A program made the translations under genes and the position numbers. The notes under the pieces are model-generated. The model ran no database searches. It had not been told where the DNA came from and saw nothing but the letters and a program-made list of their open reading frames with translations. Positions 45,665-60,600 of a DNA stretch of 64,000 nt are shown here, in pieces. This DNA comes from Haematobia irritans (Eukaryota; Arthropoda; Insecta; Diptera; Muscidae). How positions within the stretch are numbered: position 1 is the first letter of the stretch; every line of letters begins with the position of its first letter. The stretch spans positions 191,423,726-191,487,725 of the forward strand of contig NC_134400.1 of assembly GCF_050003625.1 (NCBI RefSeq), in the 5' to 3' direction.

Positions 45665-46495
45665 AGCGTCCTAGAGCGAAAAGGGCTTTAATTCGTGACC
45701 ACCCTCAAAAATTGAAATTTTCATCCAAATCCTAAAAAAATTGAAATTTTTATATGAAAAACTTCTTTTGCCCATATCTCCTAAACTAAGCGTCCTAGAG
45801 CGAAAAGGGCTTTAATTCGTGACCACCCTCAAAAATTGAATTTTTCATCCAAATCCTAAAAAAATTGAAATTTTTATATGAAAAACTTATTTTGCCCATA
45901 TCTCCTAAACTAAGCGTCCTAGAGCGAAAAGGGCTTTAATCCGTGACCACCCTCAAAAATTGAAATTTTCATCCAAATCCTAAAAAAATTGAAATTTTTA
46001 TATGAAAAACTTCTTTTGCCTATATCTCCTAAACTAAGCGTCCTAGAGCGAAAAGGGCTTTAATTCGTGATCACCCCCAAAAAATTGAAATTTTCATCCA
46101 AACCCCAAAAAAATTGAAATTTTTATATGAAAAACTTCTTTTGCCCATATCTCCTAAACTAAGCGTCCTAGAGCGAAAAGGGCTTTAATTCGTGACCACC
46201 CTCAAAAATTGAAATTTTCATCCAAACCCCAAAAAAATTGAAATTTTTATATGAAAAACTTCTTTTGCCCATATCTCCTAAACTAAGCGTCCTAGAGCGA
46301 AAAGGGCTTTAATTCGTGACCACCCCCAAAAAATTGAAATTTTCATCCAAACCCCAAAAAAATTTAAATTTTTATATGAAAAACTTCTTTTGCCCATATC
46401 TCCTAAACTAAGCGTCCTAGAGCGAAAAGGGCTTTAATCCGTGACCCCCCTCAAAAATTGAATTTTTTACCCAAATCCTAAAAAAATTGAAATTT
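45665..46495. repeat. satellite block repeated at 51100-51930
   Basis: Monomer order and variants match at an offset of 5434: the ACTTATTTTGCCC monomer (45886/51320), then GATCACCCCC, CCACCCTC with CCAAACCCC, CACCCCC with AAATTTAAATT, and GACCCCCCTC. A related run of subtypes is seen again near 57.4-57.9 and 62.65-63.2 kb (offset 5251 between those two). Confidence 0.65.
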
Positions 46496-49400
46496 TTGTA
46501 TGAAAAACTTCTTTTGCCCATATCCCCTAAACTAAGCGTCCTAGAGCGAAAAGGGCTTTAATCCGTGACCCCCCTCAAAAATTGAATTTTTTACCCAAAT
46601 CCTAAAAAAATTGAAATTTTTATATGAAAAACTTCTTTTGCCCATATCTCCTAAACTAAGCGTCCTAGAGCGAAAAGGGCTTTAATCCGTGACCACCCTC
46701 AAAAATTGAATTGTTTACCCAAATTCTAAAAAAATTGAAATTTTTATATGAAAAGCTTCTTTCAAATCCTAAAAAAATTGAAATTTTTATATGAAAAACT
46801 TCTTTTGCCCATATCTCCTAAACTAAGCGTCCTAGAGCGAAAAGGGCTTTAATTCGTGACCACCCACAAAAAATTGAAAAGTCCACCCAAACCCCAAAAA
46901 AATTGAAATTTTTATATGAAAAACTTCTTTTGCCCATATCTCCTAAACTAAGCGTCCTAGAGCGAAAAGGGCTTTAATCCGTGACCCCCCTCAAAAATTG
47001 AATTTTTTACCCAAATCCTAAAAAAAGTGAAATTTTTATATGAAAAACTTCTTTTGCCCATATCTCCTAAACTAAGCGTCCTAGAGCGAAAAGGGCTTTA
47101 ATTCGTGACCACCCCCAAAAAATTGAAAATTTTCATCCAAACCCCAAAAAATTGAAATTTTTGTATGAAAAACTTCTTTTGCCCATATCTCCTAAACTAA
47201 GCGTCCTAGAGCGAAAAGGGCTTTAATTCGTGACCACCCTCAAAAATTGAAATTTTCATCCAAATCCTAAAAAAATTAAAATTTTTATATGAAAAACTTC
47301 TTTTGCCCATATCTCCTAAACTAAGCGTCCTAGAGCGAAAAGGGCTTTAATCCGTGACCACCCTCAAAAATTTAATTTTTTACCCAAATTCTAAAAAAAT
47401 TGAAATTTTTATATGAAAAGCTTCTTTCAAATCCTAAAAAAATTGAAATTTTTATATGAAAAACTTCTTTTGCCCATATCTCCTAAACTAAGCGTCCTAG
47501 AGCGAAAAGGGCTTTAATTCGTGACCACCCACAAAAAATTGAAAAGTCCACCCAAACCCCAAAAAAATTGAAATTTTTATATGAAAAACTTATTTTGCCC
47601 ATATCTCCTAAACTAAGCGTCCTAGAGCGAAAAGGGCTTTAATTCGTGACCACCCCCAAAAAATTGAAATTTTCATCCAAACCCCAAAAAAATTGAAATT
47701 TTTATATGAAAAACTTCTTTTGCCCATATCTCCTAAACTAAGCGTCCTAGAGCGAAAAGGGCTTTAATCCGTGACCCCCCTCAAAAATTGAATTTTTTAC
47801 CCAAATCCTAAAAAAATTGAAATTTTTATATGAAAAACTTCTTTTGCCCATATCTCCTAAACTAAGCGTCCTAGAGCGAAAAGGGCTTTAATTCGTGACC
47901 ACCCTCAAAAATTGAAATTTTCATCCAAATCCTAAAAAAATTGAAATTTTTGTATGAAAAACTTCTTTTGCCCATATCTCCTAAACTAAGCGTCCTAGAG
48001 CGAAAAGGGCTTTAATCCGTGACCCCCCTCAAAAATTTAATTTTTTACCCAAATCCTAAAAAAATTGAAATTTTTATATGAAAAACTTCTTTTGCCTATA
48101 TCTCCTAAACTAAGCGTCCTAGAGCGAAAAGGGCTTTAATTCGTGATCACCCACAAAAAATTGAAAAGTCCACCCAAACCACAAAAAAATTTAAATTTTT
48201 ATATGAAAAACTTATTTTGCCCATATCTCCTAAACTAAGCGTCCTAGAGCGAAAAGGGCTTTAATCCGTGACCACCCTCAAAAATTGAAATTTTCATCCA
48301 AATCCTAAAAAAATTGAAATTTTTATATGAAAAACTTCTTTTGCCCATATCTCCTAAACTAAGCGTCCTAGAGCGAAACGGGCTTTAATCCGTGACCACC
48401 CTCAAAAATTGAAATTTTCATCCAAATCCTAAAAAAATTGAAATTTTTATATGAAAAACTTCTTTTGCCCATATCTCCTAAACTAAGCGTCCTAGAGCGA
48501 AAAGGGCTTTAATCCGTGACCACCCTCAAAAATTGAATTTTTTACCCAAATTCTAAAAAAATTGAAATTTTTATATGAAAAACTTCTTTTGCCCATATCT
48601 CCTAAACTAAGCGTCCTAGAGCGAAAAGGGCTTTAATTCGTGACCACCCACAAAAAATTGAAAAGTCCACCCAAACCCCAAAAAAAATTAAATTTTTATA
48701 TGAAAAAATTCTTTTGCCCATATCTCCTAAACTAAGCGTCCTAGAGCGAAAAGGGCTTTAATCCGTGACCCCCCTCAAAAATTGAATTTTTTACCCAAAT
48801 CCTAAAAAAATTGAAATTTTTATATGAAAAACTTCTTTTGCCTATATCTCCTAAACTAAGCGTCCTAGAGCGAAAAGGGCTTTAATCCGTGACCACCCCC
48901 AAAAAATTGAAATTTTCATCCAAACCCCAAAAAAATTGAAATTTTTATATGAAAAACTTCTTTTGCCCATATCTCCTAAACTAAGCGTCCTAGAGCGAAA
49001 AGGGCTTTAATTCGTGACCACCCTCAAAAATTGAAATTTTCATCCAAACCCCAAAAAAATTGAAATTTTTATATGAAAAACTTCTTTTGCCCATATCTCC
49101 TAAACTAAGCGTCCTAGAGCGAAAAGGGCTTTAATCCGTGACCCCCCTCAAAAATTGAATTTTTTACCCAAATCCTAAAAAAATTGAAATTTTTATATGA
49201 AAAACTTCTTTTGCCCATATCTCCTAAACTAAGCGTCCTAGAGCGAAAAGGGCTTTAATCCGTGACACCCCTCAAAAATTGAATTTTTTACCCAAATCCT
49301 AAAAAAATTGAAATTTTTATATGAAAAACTTCTTTTGCCCATATCTCCTAAACTAAGCGTCCTAGAGCGAAAAGGGCTTTAATTCGTGACCACCCCCAAA

Positions 49401-52400
49401 AAATTGAAAATTTTCATCCAAACCCCAAAAAATTTAAATTTTTGTATGAAAAACTTCTTTTGCCCATATCTCCTAAACTAAGCGTCCTAGAGCGAAAAGG
49501 GCTTTAATCCGTGACCCCCCTCAAAAATTGAATTTTTTACCCAAATCCTAAAAAAATTGAAATTTTTATATGAAAAACTTCTTTTGCCTATATCTCCTAA
49601 ACTAAGCGTCCTAGAGCGAAAAGGGCTTTAATCCGTGACCACCCCCAAAAAATTGAAATTTTCATCCAAACCCCAAAAAAATTGAAATTTTTATATGAAA
49701 AACTTCTTTTGCCCATATCTCCTAAACTAAGCGTCCTAGAGCGAAAAGGGCTTTAATTCGTGACCACCCCCAAAAAATTGAAATTTTCATCCAAACCCCA
49801 AAAAAATTGAAATTTTTATATGAAAAACTTCTTTTGCCCATATCTCCTAAACTAAGCGTCCTAGAGCGAAAAGGGCTTTAATCCGTGACCCCCCTCAAAA
49901 ATTGATTTTTTTACCCAAATCCTAAAAAAATTGAAATTTTTATATGAAAAACTTCTTTTGCCCATATCTCCTAAACTAAGCGTCCTAGAGCGAAAAGGGC
50001 TTTAATTCGTGACCACCCTCAAAAATTGAAATTTTCATCCAAATCCTAAAAAAATTGAAATTTTTATATGAAAAACTTCTTTTGCCCATATCTCCTAAAC
50101 TAAGCGTCCTAGAGCGAAAAGGGCTTTAATTCGTGACCACCCCCAAAAAATTGAAAATTTTCATCCAAACCCCAAAAAATTGAAATTTTTGTATGAAAAA
50201 CTTCTTTTGCCCATATCAACTAAACTAAGCGTCCTAGAGCGAAAAGGGCTTTAATCCGCGACCCCCCTCAAAAATTGAATTTTTTACCCAAATCCTAAAA
50301 AAATTGAAATTTTTATATGAGAAACTTCTTTTGCCTATATCTCCTAAACTAAGCGTCCTAGAGCGAAAAGGGCTTTAATTCGTGATCACCCACAAAAAAT
50401 TGAAAAGTCCACCCAAACCACAAAAAAATTTAAATTTTTATATGAAAAACTTATTTTGCCCATATCTCCTAAACTAAGCGTCCTAGAGCGAAAAGGGCTT
50501 TAATCCGTGACCACCCTCAAAAATTGAAATTTTCATCCAAATCCTAAAAAAATTGAAATTTTTATATGAAAAACTTCTTTTGCCCATATCTCCTAAACTA
50601 AGCGTCCTAGAGCGAAAAGGGTTTTAATTCGTGACCACCCACAAAAAATTGAAAAGTCCATCCAAACCCCAAAAAAATTGAAATTTTTATATGAAAAACT
50701 TCTTTTGCCCATATCTCCTAAACTAAGCGTCCTAGAGCGAAAAGGGCTTTAATCCGTGACCACCCTCAAAAATTGAATTTTTTACCCAAATCCTAAAAAA
50801 ATTGAAATTTTTATATGAAAAACTTCTTTTGCCTATATCTCCTAAACTAAGCGTCCTAGAGCGAAAAGGGCTTTAATTCGTGATCACCCACAAAAAATTG
50901 AAAAGTCCACCCAAACCACAAAAAAATTTTAATTTTTATATGAAAAACTTCTTTTGCCCATATCTCCTAAACTAAGCGTCCTAGAGCGAAAAGGGCTTTA
51001 ATCCGTGACCACCCTCAGAAATTGAAATTTTCATCCAAATCCTAAAAAAATTGAAATTTTTATATGAAAAACTTCTTTTGCCCATATCTCCTAAACTAAG
51101 CGTCCTAGAGCGAAAAGGGCTTTAATTCGTGACCACCCTCAAAAATTGAAATTTTCATCCAAATCCTAAAAAAATTGAAATTTTTATATGAAAAACTTCT
51201 TTTGCCCATATCTCCTAAACTAAGCGTCCTAGAGCGAAAAGGGCTTTAATTCGTGACCACCCTCAAAAATTGAATTTTTCATCCAAATCCTAAAAAAATT
51301 GAAATTTTTATATGAAAAACTTATTTTGCCCATATCTCCTAAACTAAGCGTCCTAGAGCGAAAAGGGCTTTAATCCGTGACCACCCTCAAAAATTGAAAT
51401 TTTGATCCAAATCCTAAAACAATTGAAATTTTTATATGAAAAACTTCTTTTGCCTATATCTCCTAAACTAAGCGTCCTAGAGCGAAAAGGGCTTTAATTC
51501 GTGATCACCCCCAAAAAATTGAAATTTTCATCCAAACCCCAAAAAAATTGAAATTTTTATATGAAAAACTTCTTTTGCCCATATCTCCTAAACTAAGCGT
51601 CCTAGAGCGAAAAGGGCTTTAATTCGTGACCACCCTCAAAAATTGAAATTTTCATCCAAACCCCAAAAAAATTGAAATTTTTATATGAAAAACTTCTTTT
51701 GCCCATATCTCCTAAACTAAGCGTCCTAGAGCGAAAAGGGCTTTAATTCGTGACCACCCCCAAAAAATTGAAATTTTCATCCAAACCCCAAAAAAATTTA
51801 AATTTTTATATGAAAAACTTCTTTTGCCCATATCTCCTAAACTAAGCGTCCTAGAGCGAAAAGGGCTTTAATCCGTGACCCCCCTCAAAAATTGAATTTT
51901 TTACCCAAATCCTAAAAAAATTGAAATTTTTATATGAAAAACTTCTTTTGCCCATATCTCCTAAACTAAGCGTCCTAGAGCGAAAAGGGCTTTAATCCGT
52001 GACCCCCCTCAAAAATTGAATTTTTTACCCAAATCCTAAAAAAATTTAAATTTTTATATGAAAAACTTCTTTTGCCCATATCTCCTAAACTAAGCGTCCT
52101 AGAGCGAAAAGGGCTTTAATTCGTGACCACCCACAAAAAATTGAAAAGTCCACCCAAACCCCAAAAAAATTGAAATTTTTATATGAAAAACTTCTTTTGC
52201 CCATATCTCCTAAACTAAGCGTCCTAGAGCGAAAAGGGCTTTAATCCGTGACCCCCCTCAAAAATTGAATTTTTTACCCAAATCCTAAAAAAATTGAAAT
52301 TTTTATATGAAAAACTTCTTTTGCCTATATCTCCTAAACTAAGCGTCCTAGAGCGAAAAGGGCTTTAATTCGTGACCACCCACAAAAAATTGAAAAGTCC

Positions 52401-53639
52401 ACCCAAACCCCAAAAAAATTGAAATTTTTATATGAAAAACTTCTTTTGCCCATATCTCCTAAACTAAGCGTCCTAGAGCGAAAAGGGCTTTAATCCGTGA
52501 CCCCCCTCAAAAATTGAATTTTTTACCCAAATCCTAAAAAAATTGAAATTTTTATATGAAAAACTTCTTTTGCCCATATCTCCTAAACTAAGCGTCCTAG
52601 AGCGAAAAGGGCTTTAATCCGTGACCCCCCTCAAAAATTGAATTTTTTACCCAAATCCTAAAAAAATTGAAATTTTTATATGAAAAACTTCTTTTGCCCA
52701 TATCTCCTAAACTAAGCGTCCTAGAGCGAAAAGGGCTTTAATTCGTGACCACCCCCAAACAATTGAAAATTTTCATCCAAACCCCAAAAAATTGAAATTT
52801 TTGTATGAAAAACTTCTTTTGCCCATATCTCCTAAACTAAGCTTCCTAGAGCGAAAAGGGCTTTAATTCGTGACCACCCTCAAAAATTGAAATTTTCATC
52901 CAAATCCTAAAAAAATTAAAATTTTTATATGAAAAACTTCTTTTGCCCATATCTCCTAAACTAAGCGTCCTAGAGCGAAAAGGGCTTTAATCCGCGACCA
53001 CCCTCAAAAATTTAATTTTTTACCCAAATTCTAAAAAAATTGAAATTTTTATATGAAAAGCTTCTTTCAAATCCTAAAAAAATTGAAATTTTTATATGAA
53101 AAACTTCTTTTGCCCATATCTCCTAAACTAAGCGTCCTAGAGCGAAAAGGGCTTTAATTCGTGACCACCCTCAAAAATTGAAATTTTCATCCAAATCCGA
53201 AAAGGGCTTTAATCCGCGACCCCCCTCAAAAATTGAATTTTTTACCCAAATCCTAAAAAAATTGAAATTTTTATATGAAAAACTTCTTTTGCCCATATCT
53301 CCTAAACTAAGCGTCCTAGAGCGAAAATGGCTTTAATCCGTGACCCCCCTCAAAAATTGAATTTTTTACCCAAATCCTAAAAAAATTGAAATTTTTATAT
53401 GAAAAACTTCTTTTGCCTATATCTCCTAAACTAAGCGTCCTAGAGCGAAAAGGGCTTTAATCCGTGACCACCCTCAGAAATTGAAATTTTCATCCAAATC
53501 CTAAAAAAATTGAAATTTTTATATGAAAAACTTCTTTTGCCCATATCTCCTAAACTAATCGTCCTAGAGCGAAAAGGGCTTTAATTCGTGACCACCCTCA
53601 AAAATTGAAATTTTCATCCAAATCCTAAAAAAATTGAAA

Positions 53640-56600
53640 TTTTTATATGAAAAACTTCTTTTGCCCATATCTCGTGACCACCCTCAAAAATTGAAATTTT
53701 CATCCAAATCCTAAAAAAATTGAAATTTTTGTATGAAAAACTTCTTTTGCCCATATCTCCTAAACTAAGCGTCCTAGAGCGAAAAGGGCTTTAATCCGTG
53801 ACCCCCCTCAAAAATTGAATTTTTTACCCAAATCCTAAAAAAATTGAAATTTTTATATGAAAAACTTCTTTTGCCCATATCTCCTAAACTAAGCGTCCTA
53901 GAGCGAAAAGGGCTTTAATTCGTGACCACCCCCAAAAAATTGAAAATTTTCATCCAAACCCCAAAAAATTGAAATTTTTATATGAAAAACTTCTTTTGCC
54001 CATATCTCCTAAACTAAGCGTCCTAGAGCGAAAATGGCTTTAATCCGTGACCCCCCTCAAAAATTGAATTTTTTACCCAAATCCTAAAAAAATTGAAATT
54101 TTTATATGAAAAACTTCTTTTGCCTATATCTCCTAAACTAAGCGTCCTAGAGCGAAAAGGGCTTTAATCCGTGACCACCCTCAGAAATTGAAATTTTCAT
54201 CCAAATCCTAAAAAAATTGAAATTTTTATATGAAAAACTTCGTTTGCCCATATCTCCTAAACTAAGCGTCCTAGAGCGAAGAGGGCTTTAATCCGTGACC
54301 ACCCTCAAAAATTGAAATTTTCATCCAAATCCTAAAAAAATTGAAATTTTTATATGAAAAACTTCTTTTGCCCATATCTCCTAAACTAAGCGTCCTAGAG
54401 CGAAAAGGGCTTTAATTCGTGACCACCCTCAAAAATTGAATTTTTCATCCAAATCCTAAAAAAATTGAAATTTTTATATGAAAAACTTCGTTTGCCCATA
54501 TCTCCTAAACTAAGCGTCCTAGAGCGAAAAGGGCTTTAATCCGTGACCACCCTCAAAAATTGAATTTTTCATCCAAATCCTAAAAAAATTGAAATTTTTA
54601 TATGAAAAACTTATTTTGCCCATATCTCCTAAACTAAGCGTCCTAGAGCGAAAAGGGCTTTAATTCGTGACCACCCTCAAAAATTGAAATTTTCATCCAA
54701 ATCCTAAAAAAATTAAAATTTTTATATGAAAAACTTCTTTTGCCCATATCTCCTAAACTAAGCGTCCTAGAGCGAAAAGGGCTTTAATCCGTGACCACCC
54801 TCAAAAATTTAATTTTTTACCCAAATTCTAAAAAAATTGAAATTTTTATATGAAAAGCTTCTTTCAAATCCTAAAAAAATTGAAATTTTTATATGAAAAA
54901 CTTCTTTTGCCCATATCTCCTAAACTAAGCGTCCTAGAGCGAAAAGGGCTTTAATTCGTGACCACCCTCAAAAATTGAAATTTTCATCCAAATCCGAAAA
55001 GGGCTTTAATCCGCGACCCCCCTCAAAAATTGAATTTTTTACCCAAATCCTAAAAAAATTGAAATTTTTATATGAAAAACTTCTTTTGCCCATATCTCCT
55101 AAACTAAGCGTCCTAGAGCGAAAATGGCTTTAATCCGTGACCCCCCTCAAAAATTGAATTTTTTACCCAAATCCTAAAAAAATTGAAATTTTTATATGAA
55201 AAACTTCTTTTGCCCATATCTCGTGACCACCCTCAAAAATTGAAATTTTCATCCAAATCCTAAAAAAATTGAAATTTTTGTATAAAAAACTTCTTTTGCC
55301 CATATCTCCTAAACTAAGCGTCCTAGAGCGAAAAGGGCTTTAATCCGTGACCCCCCTCAAAAATTGAATTTTTTACCCAAATCCTAAAAAAATTGAAATT
55401 TTTATATGAAAAACTTCTTTTGCCCATATCTCCTAAACTAAGCGTCCTAGAGCGAAAAGGGCTTTAATTCGTGACCACCCCCAAAAAATTGAAAATTTTC
55501 ATCCAAACCCCAAAAAATTGAAATTTTTATATGAAAAACTTCTTTTGCCCATATCTCCTAAACTAAGCGTCCTAGAGCGAAAATGGCTTTAATCCGTGAC
55601 CCCCCTCAAAAATTGAATTTTTTACCCAAATCCTAAAAAAATTGAAATTTTTATATGAAAAACTTCTTTTGCCTATATCTCCTAAACTAAGCGTCCTAGA
55701 GCGAAAAGGGCTTTAATCCGTGACCACCCTCAGAAATTGAAATTTTCATCCAAATCCTAAAAAAATTGAAATTTTTATATGAAAAACTTCGTTTGCCCAT
55801 ATCTCCTAAACTAAGCGTCCTAGAGCGAAGAGGGCTTTAATCCGTGACCACCCTCAAAAATTGAAATTTTCATCCAAATCCTAAAAAAATTGAAATTTTT
55901 ATATGAAAAACTTCTTTTGCCCATATCTCCTAAACTAAGCGTCCTAGAGCGAAAAGGGCTTTAATTCGTGACCACCCTCAAAAATTGAATTTTTCATCCA
56001 AATCCTAAAAAAATTGAAATTTTTATATGAAAAACTTCGTTTGCCCATATCTCCTAAACTAAGCGTCCTAGAGCGAAAAGGGCTTTAATCCGTGACCACC
56101 CTCAAAAATTGAATTTTTCATCCAAATCCTAAAAAAATTGAAATTTTTATATGAAAAACTTATTTTGCCCATATCTCCTAAACTAAGCGTCCTAGAGCGA
56201 AAAGGGCTTTAATTCGTGACCACCCTCAAAAATTGAAATTTTCATCCAAATCCTAAAAAAATTAAAATTTTTATATGAAAAACTTCTTTTGCCCATATCT
56301 CGTGACCACCCTCAAAAATTGAAATTTTCATCCAAATCCTAAAAAAATTGAAATTTTTGTATGAAAAACTTCTTTTGCCCATATCTCCTAAACTAAGCGT
56401 CCTAGAGCGAAAATGGCTTTAATCCGTGACCCCCCTCAAAAATTGAATTTTTTACCCAAATCCTAAAAAAATTGAAATTTTTATATGAAAAACTTCTTTT
56501 GCCTATATCTCCTAAACTAAGCGTCCTAGAGCGAAAAGGGCTTTAATCCGTGACCACCCCCAAAAAATTGAAAATTTTCATCCAAACCCCAAAAAATTGA

Positions 56601-57225
56601 AATTTTTATATGAAAAACTTCTTTTGCCCATATCTCCTAAACTAAGCGTCCTAGAGCGAAAATGGCTTTAATCCGTGACCCCCCTCAAAAATTGAATTTT
56701 TTACCCAAATCCTAAAAAAATTGAAATTTTTATATGAAAAACTTCTTTTGCCTATATCTCCTAAACTAAGCGTCCTAGAGCGAAAAGGGCTTTAATCCGT
56801 GACCACCCTCAGAAATTGAAATTTTCATCCAAATCCTAAAAAAATTGAAATTTTTATATGAAAAACTTCGTTTGCCCATATCTCCTAAACTAAGCGTCCT
56901 AGAGCGAAGAGGGCTTTAATCCGTGACCACCCTCAAAAATTGAAATTTTCATCCAAATCCTAAAAAAATTGAAATTTTTATATGAAAAACTTCTTTTGCC
57001 CATATCTCCTAAACTAAGCGTCCTAGAGCGAAAAGGGCTTTAATTCGTGACCACCCTCAAAAATTGAATTTTTCATCCAAATCCTAAAAAAATTGAAATT
57101 TTTATATGAAAAACTTCGTTTGCCCATATCTCCTAAACTAAGCGTCCTAGAGCGAAAAGGGCTTTAATCCGTGACCACCCTCAAAAATTGAATTTTTCAT
57201 CCAAATCCTAAAAAAATTGAAATTT
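53640..57225. repeat. higher-order repeat: three copies of a block of about 1.1 kb
   Basis: Copies at about 53640-54747, 55189-56297 and 56268-57225. ATATCTCGTGACC (53674, 55223, 56302) and GCGAAGAGGGC (54282, 55831, 56910) recur with the same offsets, 1549 then 1079. CTTCGTTTGCCC and CTCAGAAATTG monomers sit in the same order. Copies 2 and 3 are contiguous. Confidence 0.78.
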
Positions 57226-57639
57226 TTATATGAAAAACTTCTTTTGCCTATATCTCCTAAACTAAGCGTCCTAGAGCGAAAAGGGCTTTAATCCGTGACC
57301 CCCCTCAAAAATTGAATTTTTTACCCAAATCCTAAAAAAATTGAAATTTTTATATGAAAAACTTCTTTTGCCCATATCTCCTAAACTAAGCGTCCTAGAG
57401 CGAAAAGGGCTTTAATTCGTGACCACCCCCAAAAAATTGAAATTTTCATCCAAACCCCAAAAAAATTGAAATTTTTATATGAAAAACTTCTTTTGCCCAT
57501 ATCTCCTAAACTAAGCGTCCTAGAGCGAAAAGGGCTTTAATTCGTGACCACCCTCAAAAATTGAAATTTTCATCCAAACCCCAAAAAAATTGAAATTTTT
57601 ATATGAAAAACTTCTTTTGCCCATATCTCCTAAACTAAG

Positions 57640-60600
57640 CGTCCTAGAGCGAAAAGGGCTTTAATTCGTGACCACCCCCAAAAAATTTAAATTTTCATCC
57701 AAACCCCAAAAAAATTTAAATTTTTATATGAAAAACTTCTTTTGCCCATATCTCCTAAACTAAGCGTCCTAGAGCGAAAAGGGCTTTAATCCGTGACCCC
57801 CCTCAAAAATTGAATTTTTTACCCAAATCCTAAAAAAATTGAAATTTTTATATGAAAAACTTCTTTTGCCCATATCTCCTAAACTAAGCGTCCTAGAGCG
57901 AAAAGGGCTTTAATCCGTGACCACCCCCAAAAATTGAATTTTTTACCCAAATCCTAAAAAAATTGAAATTTTTATATGAAAAACTTCTTTTGCCCATATC
58001 TCCTAAACTAAGCGTCCTAGAGCGAAAAGGGCTTTAATCCGCGACCACCCTCAAAAATTGAAATTTTCATCCAAATCCTAAAAAAATTGAAATTTTTATA
58101 TGAAAAACTTCTTTTGCCCATATCTCCTAAACTAAGCGTCCTAGAGCGAAAAGGGCTTTAATCCGTGACCACCCTCAAAAATTGAAATTTTCATCCAAAT
58201 CATAAAAAAATTGAAATTTTTATATGAAAAACTTCTTTTGCCCATATCTCCTAAACTAAGCGTCCTAGAGCGAAAAGGGCTTTAATTCGTGATCACCCAC
58301 AAAAAATTGAAAAGTCCACCCAAACCACAAAAAAATTTAAATTTTTATATGAAAAACTTCTTTTGCCCATATCTCCTAAACTAAGCGTCCTAGAGCGAAA
58401 AGGGCTTTAATCCGTGACCACCCTCAAAAATTGAAATTTTCATCCAAATCCTAAAAAAATTGAAATTTTTATATGAAAAACTTCTTTTGCCCATATCTCC
58501 TAAACTAAGCGTCCTAGAGCGAAAAGGGCTTTAATCCGTGACCACCCTCAAAAATTGAATTTTTTACAAAAATTCTAAAAAAATTGAAATTTTTATATGA
58601 AAAGCTTCTTTCAAATCCTAAAAAATTGAAATTTTTATATGAAAAACTTCTTTTGCCCATATCTCCTAAACTAAGCGTCCTAGAGCGAAAAGGGCTTTAA
58701 TTCGTGACCACCCTCAAAAATTGAAATTTTCATCCAAATCCGAAAAGGGCTTTAATCCGCGACCCCCCTCAAAAATTGAATTTTTTACCCAAATCCTAAA
58801 AAAATTGAAATTTTTATATGAAAAACTTCTTTTGCCCATATCTCCTAAACTAAGCGTCCTAGAGCGAAAAGGGCTTTAATTCGTGACCACCCCCAAAAAA
58901 TTGAGAATTTTCATCCAAACCCCAAAAAATTGAAATTTTTGTATGAAAAACTTCTTTTGCCCATATCTCCTAAACTAAGCGTCCTAGAGCGAAAATGGCT
59001 TTAATCCGTGACCCCCCTCAAAAATTGAATTTTTTACCCAAATCCTAAAAAAATTGAAATTTTTATATGAAAAACTTCTTTTGCCTATATCTCCTAAACT
59101 AAGCGTCCTAGAGCGAAAAGGGCTTTAATCCGTGACCACCCTCAGAAATTGAAATTTTCATCCAAATCCTAAAAAAATTGAAATTTTTATATGAAAAACT
59201 TCTTTTGCTCATATCTCCTAAACTAAGCGTCCTAGAGCGAAAAGGGCTTTAATTCGTGACCACCCTCAAAAATTGAATTTTTTACCCAAATCCTAAAAAA
59301 ATTGAAATTTTTATATGAAAAACTTCTTTTGCCCATATCTCCTAAACTAAGCGTCCTAGAGCGAAAAGGGCTTTAATTCGTGACCACCCCCAAAAAATTG
59401 AATTTTTCATCCAAACCCCAAAAAAATTGAAATTTTTATATGAAAAACTTCGTTTGCCCATATCTCCTAAACTAAGCGTCCTAGAGCGAAAAGGGCTTTA
59501 ATTCGTGACCACCCTCAAAAATTGAAATTTTCATCCAAATCCTAAAAAAATTGAAATTTTTATATGAAAAACTTCTTTTGCCCATATCTCCTAAACTAAG
59601 CGTCCTAGAGCGAAAAGGGCTTTAATTCGTGACCACCCTCAAAAATTGAATTTTTCATCCAAATCCTAAAAAAATTGAAATTTTTATATGAAAAACTTCT
59701 TTTGCCCATATCTCCTAAACTAAGCGTCCTAGAGCGAAAAGGGCTTTAATCCGTGACCACCCTCAAAAATTGAAATTTTCATCCAAATCATAAAAAAATT
59801 GAAATTTTTATATGAAAAACTTCTTTTGCCCATATCTCCTAAACTAAGCGTCCTAGAGCGAAAAGGGCTTTAATTCGTGATCACCCACAAAAAATTGAAA
59901 AGTCCACCCAAACCACAAAAAAATTTAAATTTTTATATGAAAAACTTCTTTTGCCCATATCTCCTAAACTAAGCGTCCTAGAGCGAAAAGGGCTTTAATT
60001 CGTGACCACCCCCAAAAAAATTAAATTTTCATCCAAACCCCAAAAAAATTTAAATTTTTATATGAAAAACTTCTTTTGCCCATATCTCCTAAACTAAGCG
60101 TCCTAGAGCGAAAAGGGCTTTAATCCGTGACCCCCCTCAAAAATTGAATTTTTTACCCAAATCCTAAAAAAATTGAAATTTTTATATGAAAAACTTCTTT
60201 TGCCCATATCTCCTAAACTAAGCGTCCTAGAGCGAAAAGGGCTTTAATCCGTGACCACCCTCAAAAATTGAATTTTTTACCCAAATCCTAAAAAAATTGA
60301 AATTTTTATATGAAAAACTTCTTTTGCCCATATCTCCTAAACTAAGCGTCCTAGAGCGAAAAGGGCTTTAATCCGTGACCACCCTCAAAAATTGAAATTT
60401 TCATCCAAATCCTAAAAAAATTGAAATTTTTATATGAAAAACTTCTTTTGCCCATATCTCCTAAACTAAGCGTCCTAGAGCGAAAAGGGCTTTAATCCGT
60501 GACCACCCTCAAAAATTGAAATTTTCATCCAAATCCTAAAAAAAATGAAATTTTTATATGAAAAACTTCTTTTGCCCATATCTCCTAAACTAAGCGTCCT